64,000 bases of DNA from Sindora glabra (taxonomy: Eukaryota > Streptophyta > Magnoliopsida > Fabales > Fabaceae): contig CM035225.1 of the NCBI GenBank assembly GCA_020226215.1, positions 14,085,868 to 14,149,867 of the forward strand. Reading direction: 5' to 3'. Made by a program: the position numbers and the translations under genes. The notes under the pieces were generated by a model. That model worked only from the letters and a program-made list of their open reading frames with translations, was not told the origin of the DNA and did not search any database. The stretch's first letter is position 1, and each line of letters begins with the position of its first letter. Of the stretch, positions 10,779 to 23,481 are shown one piece after another.

Positions 10779-13700
10779 TCATGCATGTAATGGTGGCTCA
10801 GCCATGGCCTCGATCCTAATAAAGAAGTATTTTAGCCTTTGAGAGGCCTCAATGATGGACTCTCTCTCCCCAAAAGCGCTGACTCTTATGTACTCTTCAC
10901 CACCGGGACCAAAGCCACTTCCTGGGACAGTGATTATGTGTGTCTGCTCAAGAATTTCAGCGAAAACATTCCAAGATTTTGAGCCAGGAAAATGAACCCA
11001 AACATACGGTGCATTTCTACCACCATAAACTTTCAGGCCAAAAGAAGACAAAGCAGCAACCAGTATTTTTGCATTCTCCATGTAATTATCAGTAAGGGAC
11101 TGCACAGCCTGAAAATTTTCAGTAGGAATGTTCAGTAAAAGACCTTGCAGATTACTATGCATATGGAATACATAAACTTGAGCATATTCCTGAAAGCTTA
11201 ATAAGAATACAAGTTACTAAAATCTTCTCCTAAGTTTTCACTGGTTTCGGTATGTCTGATAAATTTTAGGTGTATACTACAGTGGCGTGCACTGAAATTT
11301 GATAAGGTTACAGTACATCCCTTGTTGTTTCTGTTGTTTTTAAACTCACGGATACTTCTCTTTGAATTTTAATGGAACATAGGTCCATTTATGCTTTCAA
11401 CAAACTTCACAGATATCCCTTTTATTCATAGCACAATATCTTCGATCATGGTGGGAGGGCAGTGTATTTTCAGAAACAAGAATAAGTTTCTTCATAATTT
11501 TATTATTCCCTAGGGAACATCAATGCAATTTTGTCTTTGCTGTATACTATGAAAGAACATATATAATAAAGAGAGATATTTCTATCTTGCATTTCCCCCT
11601 TGAGAAGACCTGACAGCCCCCCAAAGGTCCTCTTATTGAGATCAAAAGACGAGCTTTATGCTCTTTGTTTAACTTAAAATATAGTTGCTTAGATGCATTC
11701 TTCAAAATGCACATCACATGACAATCAGACAAACGACTCCCTTAAAAGTTTCACAAATATTCTGTCAATTCTTATACAAAGTCACCTTAGTAGCAGTGCT
11801 TGTGAAGAGTTCATGGTGCTCCAGATGCAGTATTTTGCAATAAACAAGGCAAAAATATTTTAAGGAAACAGAAAATCAGCGGTATTTTGACATGCAGGTA
11901 AACTAACCCTTAAACCCTCAGGTGAAAGACAAGCTAGTCCACCAGCTTGAGATATGTTGGATGCTCCATTAAAGCAAGTGCACATTATTCGATTGAAATC
12001 ATGTGCAACAGGAAAACCATTTGAATATAACAGTTCTTCGGGGACTACCGTCCAACCAAGGCGGACGCCTGTGAACCCAGCAAATTTGGAGAAGGAAGAA
12101 ACTTCAATGGCGACCTGAAAGTATAGTTAGGGAAGAAAGAGATGTAAACATCAATATATAAAGGAAAATAAAGCATGTCACATAAAATGTCAGGCAAAAG
12201 TAGTGATGCACATATACGCCTGAGCATCCATTAAGAAAAATATTTATCATTTTCTCCTATAAGAAGCCACAGGCAGCTTTCTTGAACTCCCATTCAACTT
12301 AGCGAGTACTTGTCCAAGAATATCTAATAACTAGCAGAAGCGTTCTTCTGGATAATAGACAGCTGAACTATTGGACTCCTAAAATTCATTTCATACAGTG
12401 ATACGGTAGGTACATAGGAAGACATGAGAACACAAACACAAAGATTGAATCATGTCAGCAGTTTAGTTACTAATTAAATTCTTAAACAGCATTAAACAAA
12501 TTGAGATATCACTAGATCAACAAGCAAAACTTACCTCCCTGGCACCAGGAATTTCAAAGATGGACCTGGGACTATCATCAGTGATGTAGGCTGCATACGC
12601 AGAGTCATAGATAATGATGGATCCATTCTCTCTGGCAAAACTTACAAGTTGCTCTAATTGCTTCCTTGTTGCTGCATGGCCAGTGGGATTGTTTGGGGAA
12701 CAAAAGAAAATTATTTCTGTCCTCGAAGTGGTGGACAGATCTGGAAAGAAGTTAGTTTCAGGTCCACATCTCATGTATTCTATGTTTTTATACTTCCCAC
12801 AATTATTTATATAGTCTCCAGCCTGACCAATTATGACACTTGAATCTACGTAGGCCTGTCTCAGAATAATTTTCCAAGATTAAAACTGTGTTTCTGTAGT
12901 AACATGATTTAGATATTCAATCTGAGAAGATATTGAAATTTGAAACTCTTTATAGTAAAATGACAGAGGAAATGTGACAGCAGAATTTCTCCACTTCAAA
13001 TGCAATCAATAAGTACTTAATTTCTAGATGTACTTCAGCAATGTCTAACACATTTAACAAGATACAAACTAGAAGTTTCAAAATCAAAAGTATGCGCAGT
13101 CATATTACCAACATCTTCGACATCTTATTTTATTTTTATTGTAAGTGTTCAAATTTCTAGCTTGATTCAAGCAACTTTAGTAAAAAATTATTGCAGCAAT
13201 GCTGTATAGTATATGGTTAAGAACTGTCTGCTTCTATATTGAAGGAAATGAAAAATATTTGATATCTAAGTCCTGCACCCTTTTAAATGCAATCAAAATT
13301 GAAAGATCATGTAACAGGTTAGTTTCTTTGAAAAGATAATAGCTTGGGTCATGGACCCATATTTCAGTGCCTAATTTGTCATATTCCACCATATGTTAGT
13401 GAACAGAAAAACCACAAGGATAATAGAATATAAGTAATTGACTGCCTGGCATCTATCTTGTTCGTACTCAGCATCACGACTGAAGAACATATTAAACAGA
13501 AAAATACCGGAAAGGATGGATCCTGTACAGCTATCTTCACTTTGGAACCGAGAACTAGCTGCAGTAACAGAATAAATCATAATTATTTCATATTAGAAGT
13601 GACCAACTGACATGAAGAACACGCTCTGCAATGAGGAAGGCAGATTCTAATTTTGACACCAAATTACAGTGGCAAGTACAATTAACTAACGTTTAGGAAG

Positions 13701-16058
13701 GCAAAAAAAATTTAAAAAAGAAAGAAATAGGGGCAAATTACATTAACCTCCCCTGAGGTTTGGTCCAATTACATTCAACACCCCTCATTTTTTAGAATTA
13801 TACACTTTTACTCCCTCTGGAGTACTTACACTGTTATAAATGTAATAACATTAACTTTTTAACTGCAATTCCTTCTCTAAAATCATCCCCCATGACTACA
13901 GGACCATTTTCTTATATTTTTATGTACAAACATTGCAACATAGTTATACATAAAAATGAGAGAGAGTGTTTTTATTCTTCAAAAAAGGAGCACATTTGCA
14001 CATAAAAAAAATAAGGAAATGATCTTCTAGTCATAAGAGATAACATTAAAGAAAGGATTACAATTTAAAAGTTTAACACCATTGCATTTCATAATAGTGT
14101 AAATGCTTTAGAGGGTGATGTGTACGTTTTTGAAAAATGAGTGGTGTTGAATGTATATTTCAAGGGAAGTAAATGTAATTTACCCCATGAAATATTATTG
14201 ATGAAATACCTGAAGACGAGAAATATCACACTGTGCACCATCTGATACAAAAACCTCTGTGTATTTTATCCCCAGATCATTGTAGATAGTATCAGCAATT
14301 GCCTTCCTCAAGGCCTGCCAAGCAGTGTTATCAGAGGATATATCATTTATTGCATTATACATTGTAATATCATATTATATCAGAATAGAAGCCCATATAA
14401 GTGGAATAGAGACAAAAATGCTGGAAATGTAGCCTCAATACAGATAGACTTAAAGAACTGCTGTATTTTGGATCCCCAATCATCTTTGACAAGAGGACAG
14501 TCTCCCTCTATTCTTTACATGAGGAAAAATGTATTAAACAACCACCATGTTACCTTTTCACCTTGCTCAGGTCCATATCCTTTATAACCATGAGTTGTTG
14601 AAAGACCCTGCACAAACTGCAAAACACAATATAAGTGGACATTTTCTTGGACATAATCTAGAGAATTTAATAAATCAAACTGGTTATTAGGCCATTTGGA
14701 ATCAGTCAAACCCCTTTCTCTGCAAATAGTTTGGAACTCTCATAATACAGAACTATAATGCTTGTTACATTGATTTGCAAGCCAGATCTTATATTCAAAG
14801 CAAAACACTCAGCTAAGTGCAGGCAATAGTACGTAGGGTGCCAGATCTTGCCAAGATTCTTCTATTAAGAGCAATATTTACTGATTATGCTAACATTCTA
14901 TACCATGGCGAGTTGTCAAACAAGTAATATGTTTTTCCTTCTCCCTCAAAGTATAAATAAATATATGCATAAAAGAGTCATAAATAAAGATATTCATATT
15001 TATAGAGTTCATACATGTGGCTTCTAATCACTTGCCCCATGAGGTTCCCCATTATTTCTCAAGGTCAATTATTGACATAAATGCTCACGTGACGTGCCAA
15101 CTTAACATGAAGAACAGAATGATAATATTTACTTACATCGATCATGCTTGATGTTATAATTGGTGGCAACGGCTTTGTAGTATCACCAATTCCAAGGTTT
15201 AATACTTCTGCTTGTGGATACTTCTTAACGTGCATAAGTTCATGTCTTTCAATCTGATCCAATGAGGATAGTAATTAGATATGAAAACATAACAGTATCA
15301 GACATCTTATTTGAAAAAGAGGATATTCAAAGGAGTCAAAATGTAAATATTCAGAGGCCAGCAACTGAATGCTCGTGAAAAAGAGATTGCATATTGCAAA
15401 AAGTCAAAGTATCTGGGTCAGACAATATTATAGCCTCTTGATCAAGCAAAATGATGTGGTGCAAGGAAAAACCAAGAGGCTTCCAACAAGAGATATCACT
15501 TGGTACCAAGAATCTTATGTGTTAACAGTAACAATGCAGATGGTTTAATAAAAAAACGCCAAATGCATAATCCGTTCAATTAGAAGGGTAATGAATACTT
15601 AACAAAAATTCAATCATAAGTTTGGACAAACATAAATTCAGATGATAGATCAAGAAACGGGAATACTATATTTGTGAGATGAAAAGAGAGGACTGATATA
15701 ATGGAGAGCACCTCTGGAAACAAATAGCCACCCTGAAGTTTCTCCATATTTGCATTCCGGGGTACCTTGGTACAGTGTCCTGCACATGACAATAATTATG
15801 AAAATCTAAGGATAATGGACATATACTGGCAAAAGAAATAGAAAGTTGAACTGAATGAGTATGAATTATATGCATACCAAGTGCCACCTGTTGATTCTTC
15901 AAACTGTGTAAAATCAGTAAATACATAAGTCCAATATAGGCTGAAACCATCTTGTTTGAAAGCAAGAAGAATATAAGAGAAGACAGAAGTCGGCAAACAT
16001 AACCGAATTTTTGTAAAACTCTTTTACCTTCCTGCTGACATCTTAGGCTGCAGAACAT
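10779..16058 (-). CDS. ALD1: ALD1-like PLP aminotransferase (AGD2-like defense response protein 1), 9 exons
   Basis: Nine exons, all with GT-AG borders and consistent phase: 16028-16058, 15712-15779, 15137-15253, 14554-14616, 14210-14314, 13508-13558, 12535-12855, 11908-12114, 10779-11108. They encode 430 residues. By family knowledge ALD1 transaminates lysine in plastids to start pipecolic acid synthesis; AGD2 is the diaminopimelate paralogue. Fold-type I signatures are present: GIGDTT at 54-59, NNPTG at 200-204, YDSAY at 228-232, the PLP lysine K262 in SSFSKFAGFTGVRLGW, and the carboxylate-binding Arg R396 in GPGGEEYIRVSAFG. Wording such as AREVAIEVSSFSKFAG, SKSW and THIITVPGSGFGPGGEEY is closer to ALD1 than AGD2. 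The protein is shorter than Arabidopsis ALD1 (about 456) and the first exon is only ten codons without a clear plastid transit peptide. An upstream exon may therefore be missing from this model. The interior exons are secure. Confidence 0.9.
13730..14186. mobile_element. Long-TIR foldback element (457 bp) in an ALD1 intron
   Basis: The ends are long inverted repeats: GGGGCAAATTACATTAACCT on the left against GGGGTAAATTACATTTACTT for the reverse complement of the right. Pairing continues through the ATTCAACACC..CTCATTTTT words and on for about 110 bp. Both flanks carry GAAATA next to the ends. Long terminal inverted repeats without coding sequence suggest a Mutator-like or foldback MITE. The right end stops 17 bp short of the splice donor of the exon at 14210-14314. 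Confidence 0.75.
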
Positions 16059-18300
16059 TTGTACTGGACATAAAAGAGCAACCTGATAATATGTACATTT
16101 TAGATGAGTATTTTGTTCTACAAAGCTCCTCTAAGACTTGGGCTTATGTTTCTGTGATTAGTAGTAGCTGTGCCAGTTATTCACAATGATGTACTCATAT
16201 ATATAATGGAGCAATCCACAAGCTAAGAACTGTCCGAGAAATTGTACAGAGATTCTCACACATTAATACGTGAAAGAAAGTCAGTTCATGCACGTCACTT
16301 TCAAGCGTTCACAGTTTTCTACACCTTCACGTTTTCCCCTCTTTTCCCTTTATCTCTATTCTGACCCTGCCTAAAATTCTGGGAAAGTCCATCGAGGGTC
16401 TTCCCTTTTATCTCTTTAATATATTTTACTTGCACATTCTCCTCCTATTACGGTGTTAAAAAAAGGGTCAAAATCTCTTTGGTACATTGTCCTTTATTTG
16501 GCCTCTCTTAAATCTTTTGCAATCTATTTGCATATACGTGGCAAACTCCAGTGGAGAGGACCACTTTCTCATGAATGGCTACATCACCATCCCATTTTTT
16601 TCCAAGAAAAATACATTTTACATAAGAAAAATGGTGCACCAGGACCTATCGGCCTTTTATGCTTCACTACATTAGATTGAAATTCTACAAATTCATTAAC
16701 ACAGATATTGTGTTTAAGATGACATCTAAGCAATTTCCAGGAACAACTGATGCTACAATTAGACTCTGGTGAGTCGCGGATCATCGATAGACAGAGAAAA
16801 ATAAATCCTAAATATTTAAGGACATGAATGCTTGGAACAAGTGCCATTATTACACCTAAGCAACCTGCTATCCGCAAAATGAAGGTCGTTTTTTATTTAT
16901 TGCACATCACAAATTGCACAAAGCTTTATGTTATTATAGATTAAACCAATGGAGTACAAATTGCACTACTTTAACTACATTAATCAGTGGATGCATGCGC
17001 ATTGGGTGCTTAAAAACACAGTCATCTTATTCATCTAGCAGACTATCCAAAGCAGGAACTTTTCATAAGAGCTTTGAAAAGTCAAGCTTCCCTCAGGTCA
17101 GGTCTTGAGATAGAAGAATATTGATCATTAAACTTTATATTTATCATGAAAGACACAGTGAGTGGAGTTTAGGTTTGGGTTGCATTATTCCAACCACCAT
17201 TGAAAGTAAAAGATGCACGCATTCAAGCATTAAATAAAATTCCAAATATGTAACCTTCGTCGAACTCAAAGCCTTGACTATGTCGGTTCACAACTCACAA
17301 CACATTCCAAGCACATGTGGAAAATCGTACCCAATTCCACTATGCAACAATATAATAAAGATTTTAATACGATGCCAACAGACAGCTTTGGGTAACAGAA
17401 ATTACAAAAAAACTGGCCCCATTGGAAAATGATGAGCACACCATGATATTGAATTGATAATCTAAAAAAGACTGACTCCTTGGTAAAGAAATATATGTGA
17501 AAAGAAGAATTTGAGAACACCTTATTTCAACGAAGCAATCCCAACACTTCATGACGATCTAAATTCAGAAGTTTGTTTCAGCTCAATGCCACCTATCATT
17601 TGCTGTGTGAATCCCCACTATTTTAATTAATCCATGTTTTGAAAGGGAAGAGAACAGGGGGTTGAAGTCAATGAACATACAAATCCAAGGTCGTGGAAAC
17701 CAGGTATTGTGTCATATCAATCAGTTTGTTGAACAAATTTTGCATCCGCAAAAAAAAAAAAAAAAGGAAAACAAAGCCGGTCAACTAAATAAGAATATGG
17801 GAACAGTATGAACTAAATCTGTTCTTCATCTTCTTCAAATTAGTTTATCAATATAATAGTGTGGACTAAATGTAGCAAATGAAATACAATACCAACAGAA
17901 AATTATTATTAAGACAGAAAAAGCCAAATGAAGTCCATTATCTGGCTTTGGGATAAAATAAAGGCCAAACCCATGTGTCTCTGTCCCCGAACTCAGCTCC
18001 AAGGTCCCATCTTTGGCCCTTGTCCTCCATAATGCCATTTTTTTGTTGGTTTAACGCCCCATATCACGACGCTGTGGAGAGGAAATGGCATGAACTGAAA
18101 TTGGTAATTGCTGCTGCCGTCTCTGCATAATTGCGACTAGAAGCACAATAACTATTGAAAGATGGGTAAATTCTATGGCACCCTGTGGGTTTAGTACCAC
18201 GGGGATGCGGCAAAACGTAAGTCTGGTAATCTCATCAATAACTTGCATTTTACCATACTTCTATGGGACCAAACCTACACGAGCACCATAGAAACCAGTT
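16059..18300 (-). promoter_or_regulatory. ALD1 upstream region with W-box motifs
   Basis: This is less AT-rich than the flanking DNA and lies 5' of ALD1. On the ALD1 strand the W-box core TTGACC/T occurs at 16466-16471, 17080-17085, 17666-17671 and 17779-17784. WRKY factors bind this core, and ALD1 is a pathogen-induced gene in other plants. A missing 5' exon could also lie here. Open frames near 17835-18038 and 18051-18248 do not look like a transit peptide I can support. Confidence 0.4.
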
Positions 18301-21300
18301 GCTGAGAGCAGAGACTTTGAAGCTGTTCGGAAAATGATTTTTTGGGCGATTTTTAGTTGGTTTCACAAAATCAGTTGACTGGCTTGATCCGATAACTGGT
18401 TTTTTATGTTTAGCAAAGCTGATTTCAAAATATTGGGACGACGTTTTAAAAACAACTGTTTTATAAAATAATTATATTATTTCTAATTAATTTTTTTATT
18501 TTTTATTTTATTTTTATAAAAATTATAATATTATTTTTACATAAAATTAAATAATTATAATTATTAATTTCTTAAAAAATATTAATTATAAAAAATTATA
18601 TTAATTTAATAACTATCCGCTAATACAATTAATTAATACATTTATCAGTTAATTGTTAAATACGGTCTTTATGTTCAAAAAGAAAAAATGATATAGGTAC
18701 TGAAAAATGAGAATTAAAATTGAATTTCAAATTCTTATATTTATTAAATTAATTTTTATAAACTTATTTATTATTAACTTTTAATTTATATTTAGAATTT
18801 AATTTTAAATCTTATTTTTACTCTATATAATATTTATAAAATTATTAACTTTAATTTTGAAATCATAAATCCCAACAAAATAATTTTTAAGTTATATTAA
18901 ATGACTAATTTTATTCTTAAATAATAGATAATTTTAATATCTATACAAATAATTTTGTTCTTAAATATTTAGATAGAAAGGAAAATTATTGTGTACAAAC
19001 TATTATTTAAAGTGAAATTGATTATTTAATATAATTTAAGAATTATTTTATTAATATTTTACAGTTTAAGATGAATTTAATAATTTTATCTTCTTTTTTT
19101 TTACTGAACCATGATGGATCTATTTGTGAAGGTTTCATTAGCGTTGAGAGTTGATACACTGGAATTTGTAAATAAGAAAAGTGAGTCCGTAATATTTTGG
19201 TTCAAACTTCATCCAATGTTCTATAAAAATTTTGTGTCTGCATCAGGCTTCGGTTAGTAGTGCATACTGCATACTAACTAAGCAAAAGTTTATTGTTAAA
19301 AGGTAAATCAATGTATATTAAAAAAAAAAAAAAAACACCCGCAAGGAGAGAGCGATATACCATTAGATTATGATTATTTGAGACATTAATGAATCTAATA
19401 TATATTAAAAATTAAAAATGGTGTATATAATAATTAAATATTTACATAAAATACATATAAATATGAAAATAGTTTCATATTTCATAAATTTATGGTTCAA
19501 ATTATGATAAAAAATAATATTAAATCAAAATTTTCTTTTTGACTATTTCAAACATTGAAAAAATATATAGTTAATATTAAGCAAAATAATTTTTAAATGA
19601 CAAAATTAAAATAAAAAATTCATTTGGGATCGTTATGTGAATTGTGGTTTATTTGTCTGTGTTGACCAATTTGTTACAAATTCACTATTTTTTTTTTTTT
19701 TGGTTGGCTGATTTAGATACATAACTTGTTCACAATTTCTGTCATTGAACCAGCTAGGCTATTCACTTTTTAAATCAATCATGTAAAATATTTACATTAA
19801 TAGGCATGGAATCTAAAAAAGCCGAGAAAAGTGAAAATTCGGAGAAGTAGGATTTATGGTTTACATATATTTGTATCCAATTCTATTAATTATGCTATTT
19901 TTTATATTTTATCACTTCTATTTTCACATCTTCTAAAAAAATAGATATTGTTGTAAATCCAACACCCTTTATCAATAATATGGCACACTAACGTCAATTG
20001 GCTTTTTTTTTTTAAAAAAAAAAAAAGTCAGCAAGGTTATGTTATTTTTAAGTATTATCATTTAAATATTACTAACTAATAATGTAAAGATTCATTTTTT
20101 TTATAATTATTTAATTCTCCTCCATCATAATTAATAACAATTGTTAATTTACTACTTTTATTTTTGTCCAAAAATCATAGTTCATTATAAGTTGGTAATC
20201 ACAGTTTATTAATAGATAAAATGAACTTATGCATTTCTGATTAATAATATTTAAGTGAAAATACTTAAAAATGACGTGATAGATAGTACTTCCATAAATA
20301 ATACTCAAGGATGTAAAGTAGGTTAAGCAGTTTATTAATTTATAATTTAATTTATTTATGATTTAATTTAATATGATTTATTCTCACCTAATCTATTTAT
20401 TTAAATAAATCAGACCAATATTGATTGATATGCTTATTTTTATTTTTTTTAGTTTAGCTTGTAGGGTTAGCCTATTTAATTATTAATATATTTTAAATAA
20501 TATAATATAACAAATAAATTTATATATTTAAATTATGGATATGTAACACAAATATTTTGTATTTTATTTTAATATATATATTTATGTATATAGGCTTAAT
20601 TAGGTTATATATTTAAATAGGCTATATATTTATGTATATAGTCTATTTAATTATTAATATATTTCAAATAATATAATATAACAAATAAATTTATATATTT
20701 AAATTATGGATATGTAATATAAATATTTTGCATTTTATTTTAATATACATATATATGTATATGTATTTATATATATAGGCTTAATTAGATTATTAAACAA
20801 TTTTGGATACCGAAAAGACTTCAACTTATTAATAAATTTAAAAGTTTATCTATACAAATGAAATTGTAAATAAATTAACTAATCATATCAAGCTTTTTTA
20901 ATGAGTCAAACTAAACTTAAATTTTGACTTCATACATGTTAACATATTATATTTAAGTTAATAATTTGAAAAACAAATATAACCCATGTAAAATAAAATT
21001 TAATTCCACCTAACTTATTTATACCCTTTACAACAATTTTTATACCAACGCGAAGAATCAAATACTAAATATCCACTGAAGGGGTATCAAGAATTGTTAG
21101 CCCCAAGTCTGCCACAGAATGAAAGATACGAGCATTTCCTTCCTTATAAGTTACGTACATCGAATGTTAACTTGCCAATTCCGAGCCACCAATAACTTCC
21201 GTTGTTTTATTAGGGCTACGAAGGACCACGATTTTTTTCCTGTTGATGTTAACATTCCAACCGAATCTCCCCAATCAAATTCTACTGAGCCAAATTGAGC

Positions 21301-22152
21301 CCATGATTATTAGAAATTCGATTCATTTATTAAATGTGTTAAAATATATTATTTTTAATTTTTTTAATAATTTTAATTAATAAAATTTATATTATAAAAT
21401 TATTTATTAAATTTTATTATTTTTTATTTTTTATAAAAAATATTTTTTATTAATTAATAAAATATTATTTAAAATTTTTATTATTATTTTATTAAACTAA
21501 TAATTTTTTATTTTTATTATATACATATATTTATAATTAAAATATTAATTATTTTTTAAAAATTTAATATAAATTTTTAAATAAATTAACATTCAAATAA
21601 TCGTGCGGAGTTATCATCTTCCCACCCGAACCCCATATTTCCACAATGGAATTCACAAATCTACCTCCCATTGCTGTTTTGGATGAGACCCCGACGTGCC
21701 AAGTTTGGGCTGAAGCCCCCTAACGGTTACTTGGATATGGGTTTGTATTTTTTGAAACATTTGAAGAACTAATAAAAGAGTAATAAGAAACATGATTAAT
21801 TAAGATATATTTGATTTTTTTTTTATTATAGTTTTTTCCTTCCACTTTTATTGGTTGATATTTTTATATTGAAAAAACTAAAATAGAATTATCTAATGAT
21901 ATTTATCTAAATCTATGATAAATTAATTATAATATACTTTTTTTATCTCTTATTATTTATTACATTTTGAAAAAAAAATTATTGTTTTTCATTTTTCATT
22001 TTAAAGTTTTAATGAAAAATTATTTTTTAAATTTTATTCTTATTTTTTATTAATAAATATTCATTATTTTATATGTTTATCTTGAAATATCTTAATAAAT
22101 TTATTCTATTATGTTTTTTTATTTTTAATCATCTTGAATTTTTTTCATACGA

Positions 22153-22153
<1 letters not shown>
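18301..22153. other. AT-rich intergenic region
   Basis: No gene is recognisable. The part at about 18320-18680 begins with TTTTTGGGCGATTTTTAGTT and ends with TCAGTTAATTGTTAAATACG, and looks like a diverged MITE, but its ends are not certain. At 20460-20790 a segment containing TTTAATTATTAATATATTT and ACAAATAAATTTATATATTT is repeated directly (about 20475-20590 and 20640-20760). The rest is homopolymer-rich AT DNA. Confidence 0.6.
20475..20790. repeat. Direct repeat pair, about 115 bp each
   Basis: AATAATATAATATAACAAAT followed by AAATTATGGATATGTAA and ATTTTATTTTAATAT occurs at about 20497 and again at about 20668, with matching flanks ending in TATATAGGCTTAATTAG. The copies differ by a few substitutions and a short indel. 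Confidence 0.75.

Positions 22154-22224
<71 letters not shown>
22154..22224. repeat. (TA)n microsatellite, about 35 units
   Basis: This is the longest pure dinucleotide tract in the window, uninterrupted over about 70 bp. The apparent open frame across it, a tyrosine-isoleucine repeat, is an artefact of this tract. Confidence 0.95.
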
Positions 22225-22225
<1 letters not shown>

Positions 22226-22392
22226 CAAAATTTGAAATATGAAGTAAATTTTAATTTTAAATTATCAAAAAATAATTTTAAAAACTATTTTAAATTAAAT
22301 TATTATTTTAATTACTATAAAAATAATTAAGTAGATAAAATGTATTTAATATTATTAAATGGCATAATAGTTGAAAATAACTATTAATATCT

Positions 22393-22517
22393 TTTTTGTC
22401 GGGAGAGCGAGGGACCGGGGTCCTTGTACCTGACGTCAAGGCCATTGTACCCCTCCCAAAAGAGGGCGACAAGTGTTGCCATTCGGATTTGCGCGGTGGG
22501 GGGCTGCTTAGTGTCTT
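22393..22517. other. Isolated GC-rich segment of unknown origin
   Basis: About 125 bp with words such as GAGGGACCGGGGTCCTTG, CCCCTCCCAAAAGAGGG and GCGCGGTGGGGGGCTGC sits between AT-rich blocks. GGACCGGGGTCC is nearly palindromic. No open frame or family is recognised. It could be a remnant of a GC-rich transposon or retroelement. Confidence 0.5.
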
Positions 22518-22539
22518 CTCAACATTTTAACTCATTAAT

Positions 22540-22680
22540 ATGAAAATTTCTAAAGTATCTTTCTAAATAATATGGCACAATCTTATCTATTAAATGATAT
22601 TATCAAAAATTTAGATAATTTTATCCATTAGATGAAATTATACCACACCATTCAGAATTTAAAACTTTTCGTAGATATCA
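22540..22680. mobile_element. Short foldback MITE (diverged)
   Basis: The left arm TTCTAAATAATATGGCACAA and the reverse complement of the right arm TTCTGAATGGTGTGGTATAA pair through the TTAT..TCTA..AATGATA..TTATC words around a short loop near 22605. The arms resemble those of the better-preserved hairpin at 32588-32740. Confidence 0.6.
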
Positions 22681-23481
22681 TAGACTTCCCTAACTAATCG
22701 TCAATAAGTTTGTATATATTTTATTTTTACCTCTATTATTTTTGGGCTGAAGCACCTGCTATGAAGCCCATTTGAGAAAGGATTAGCATTCATGAGATGA
22801 GTTGGTCCATCATCAAAGCCCAAAAACCAGCCCATATACAAGCTTCCATGTCAAACATACGTTTGATGTAATAAATAAATTATAAACTATTTTTTGAACA
22901 TATTTGACGAACTCACTTATTTTAAAAAAAATAAGCTCTTATTTAAAAATTTTAATAAGATAACTCATAATTTATAAATTATTAATTTTTTAAATTTATC
23001 TATCTTCTCTTCTTTTGATTAAATAATAATCTATATCCTAATTATGCAATTAAATATTTGATATTTCATTATTAATTCATATAAATAAAAATAAGTAAGT
23101 AAATAAATAATTATGTGATATTATAAAATATAATTAATTTATTTTGGATTATTATATTATTATTTTGAAAATAAATAAATATATAATATTATAAATATAA
23201 TTATTTAAATTTAAATAATCATATTCTTATTTCGATCATTTTAATTGTATTAATATAATTTAATCTCAAAATAAAAATAAATAAATTTAATTTATATATT
23301 TACTTATATTAACATATATTTTTATGTTATTTTATATTTTTTAACTAATTCAACCATTACTTTTACCAAAAACTTCAAATATAAACAGTTAGTTTATCAA
23401 TTATTTACACTCAAGCCCAACTCTAGCAGCAGTCTATTGTAGTATTGAAAGCCAACACCTGCTCTCACCCGGACAAAACCT

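Noticed and set aside
11908..12114. Suspected frameshift at the ALD1 exon 8/9 junction
   Set aside because: It came from miscounting. The exon is 207 nt, ends in GGTTTAAGG before GTTAGT, and joins in phase with the last exon.
12614..12843. Plus-strand frames across an ALD1 exon
   Set aside because: They are antisense to the exon encoding NNPTG and are explained by it.
10779..16058. Alternative identity as AGD2 (diaminopimelate aminotransferase)
   Set aside because: The AREVAIEVSSFSKFAG and THIITVPGSGFGPGGEEY wording and the extended C-terminus fit ALD1 better, although a tree would be the proof.
22073..22330. Open frame with a long Tyr-Ile repeat
   Set aside because: It is produced wholly by the (TA)n microsatellite and AT-rich flanks.
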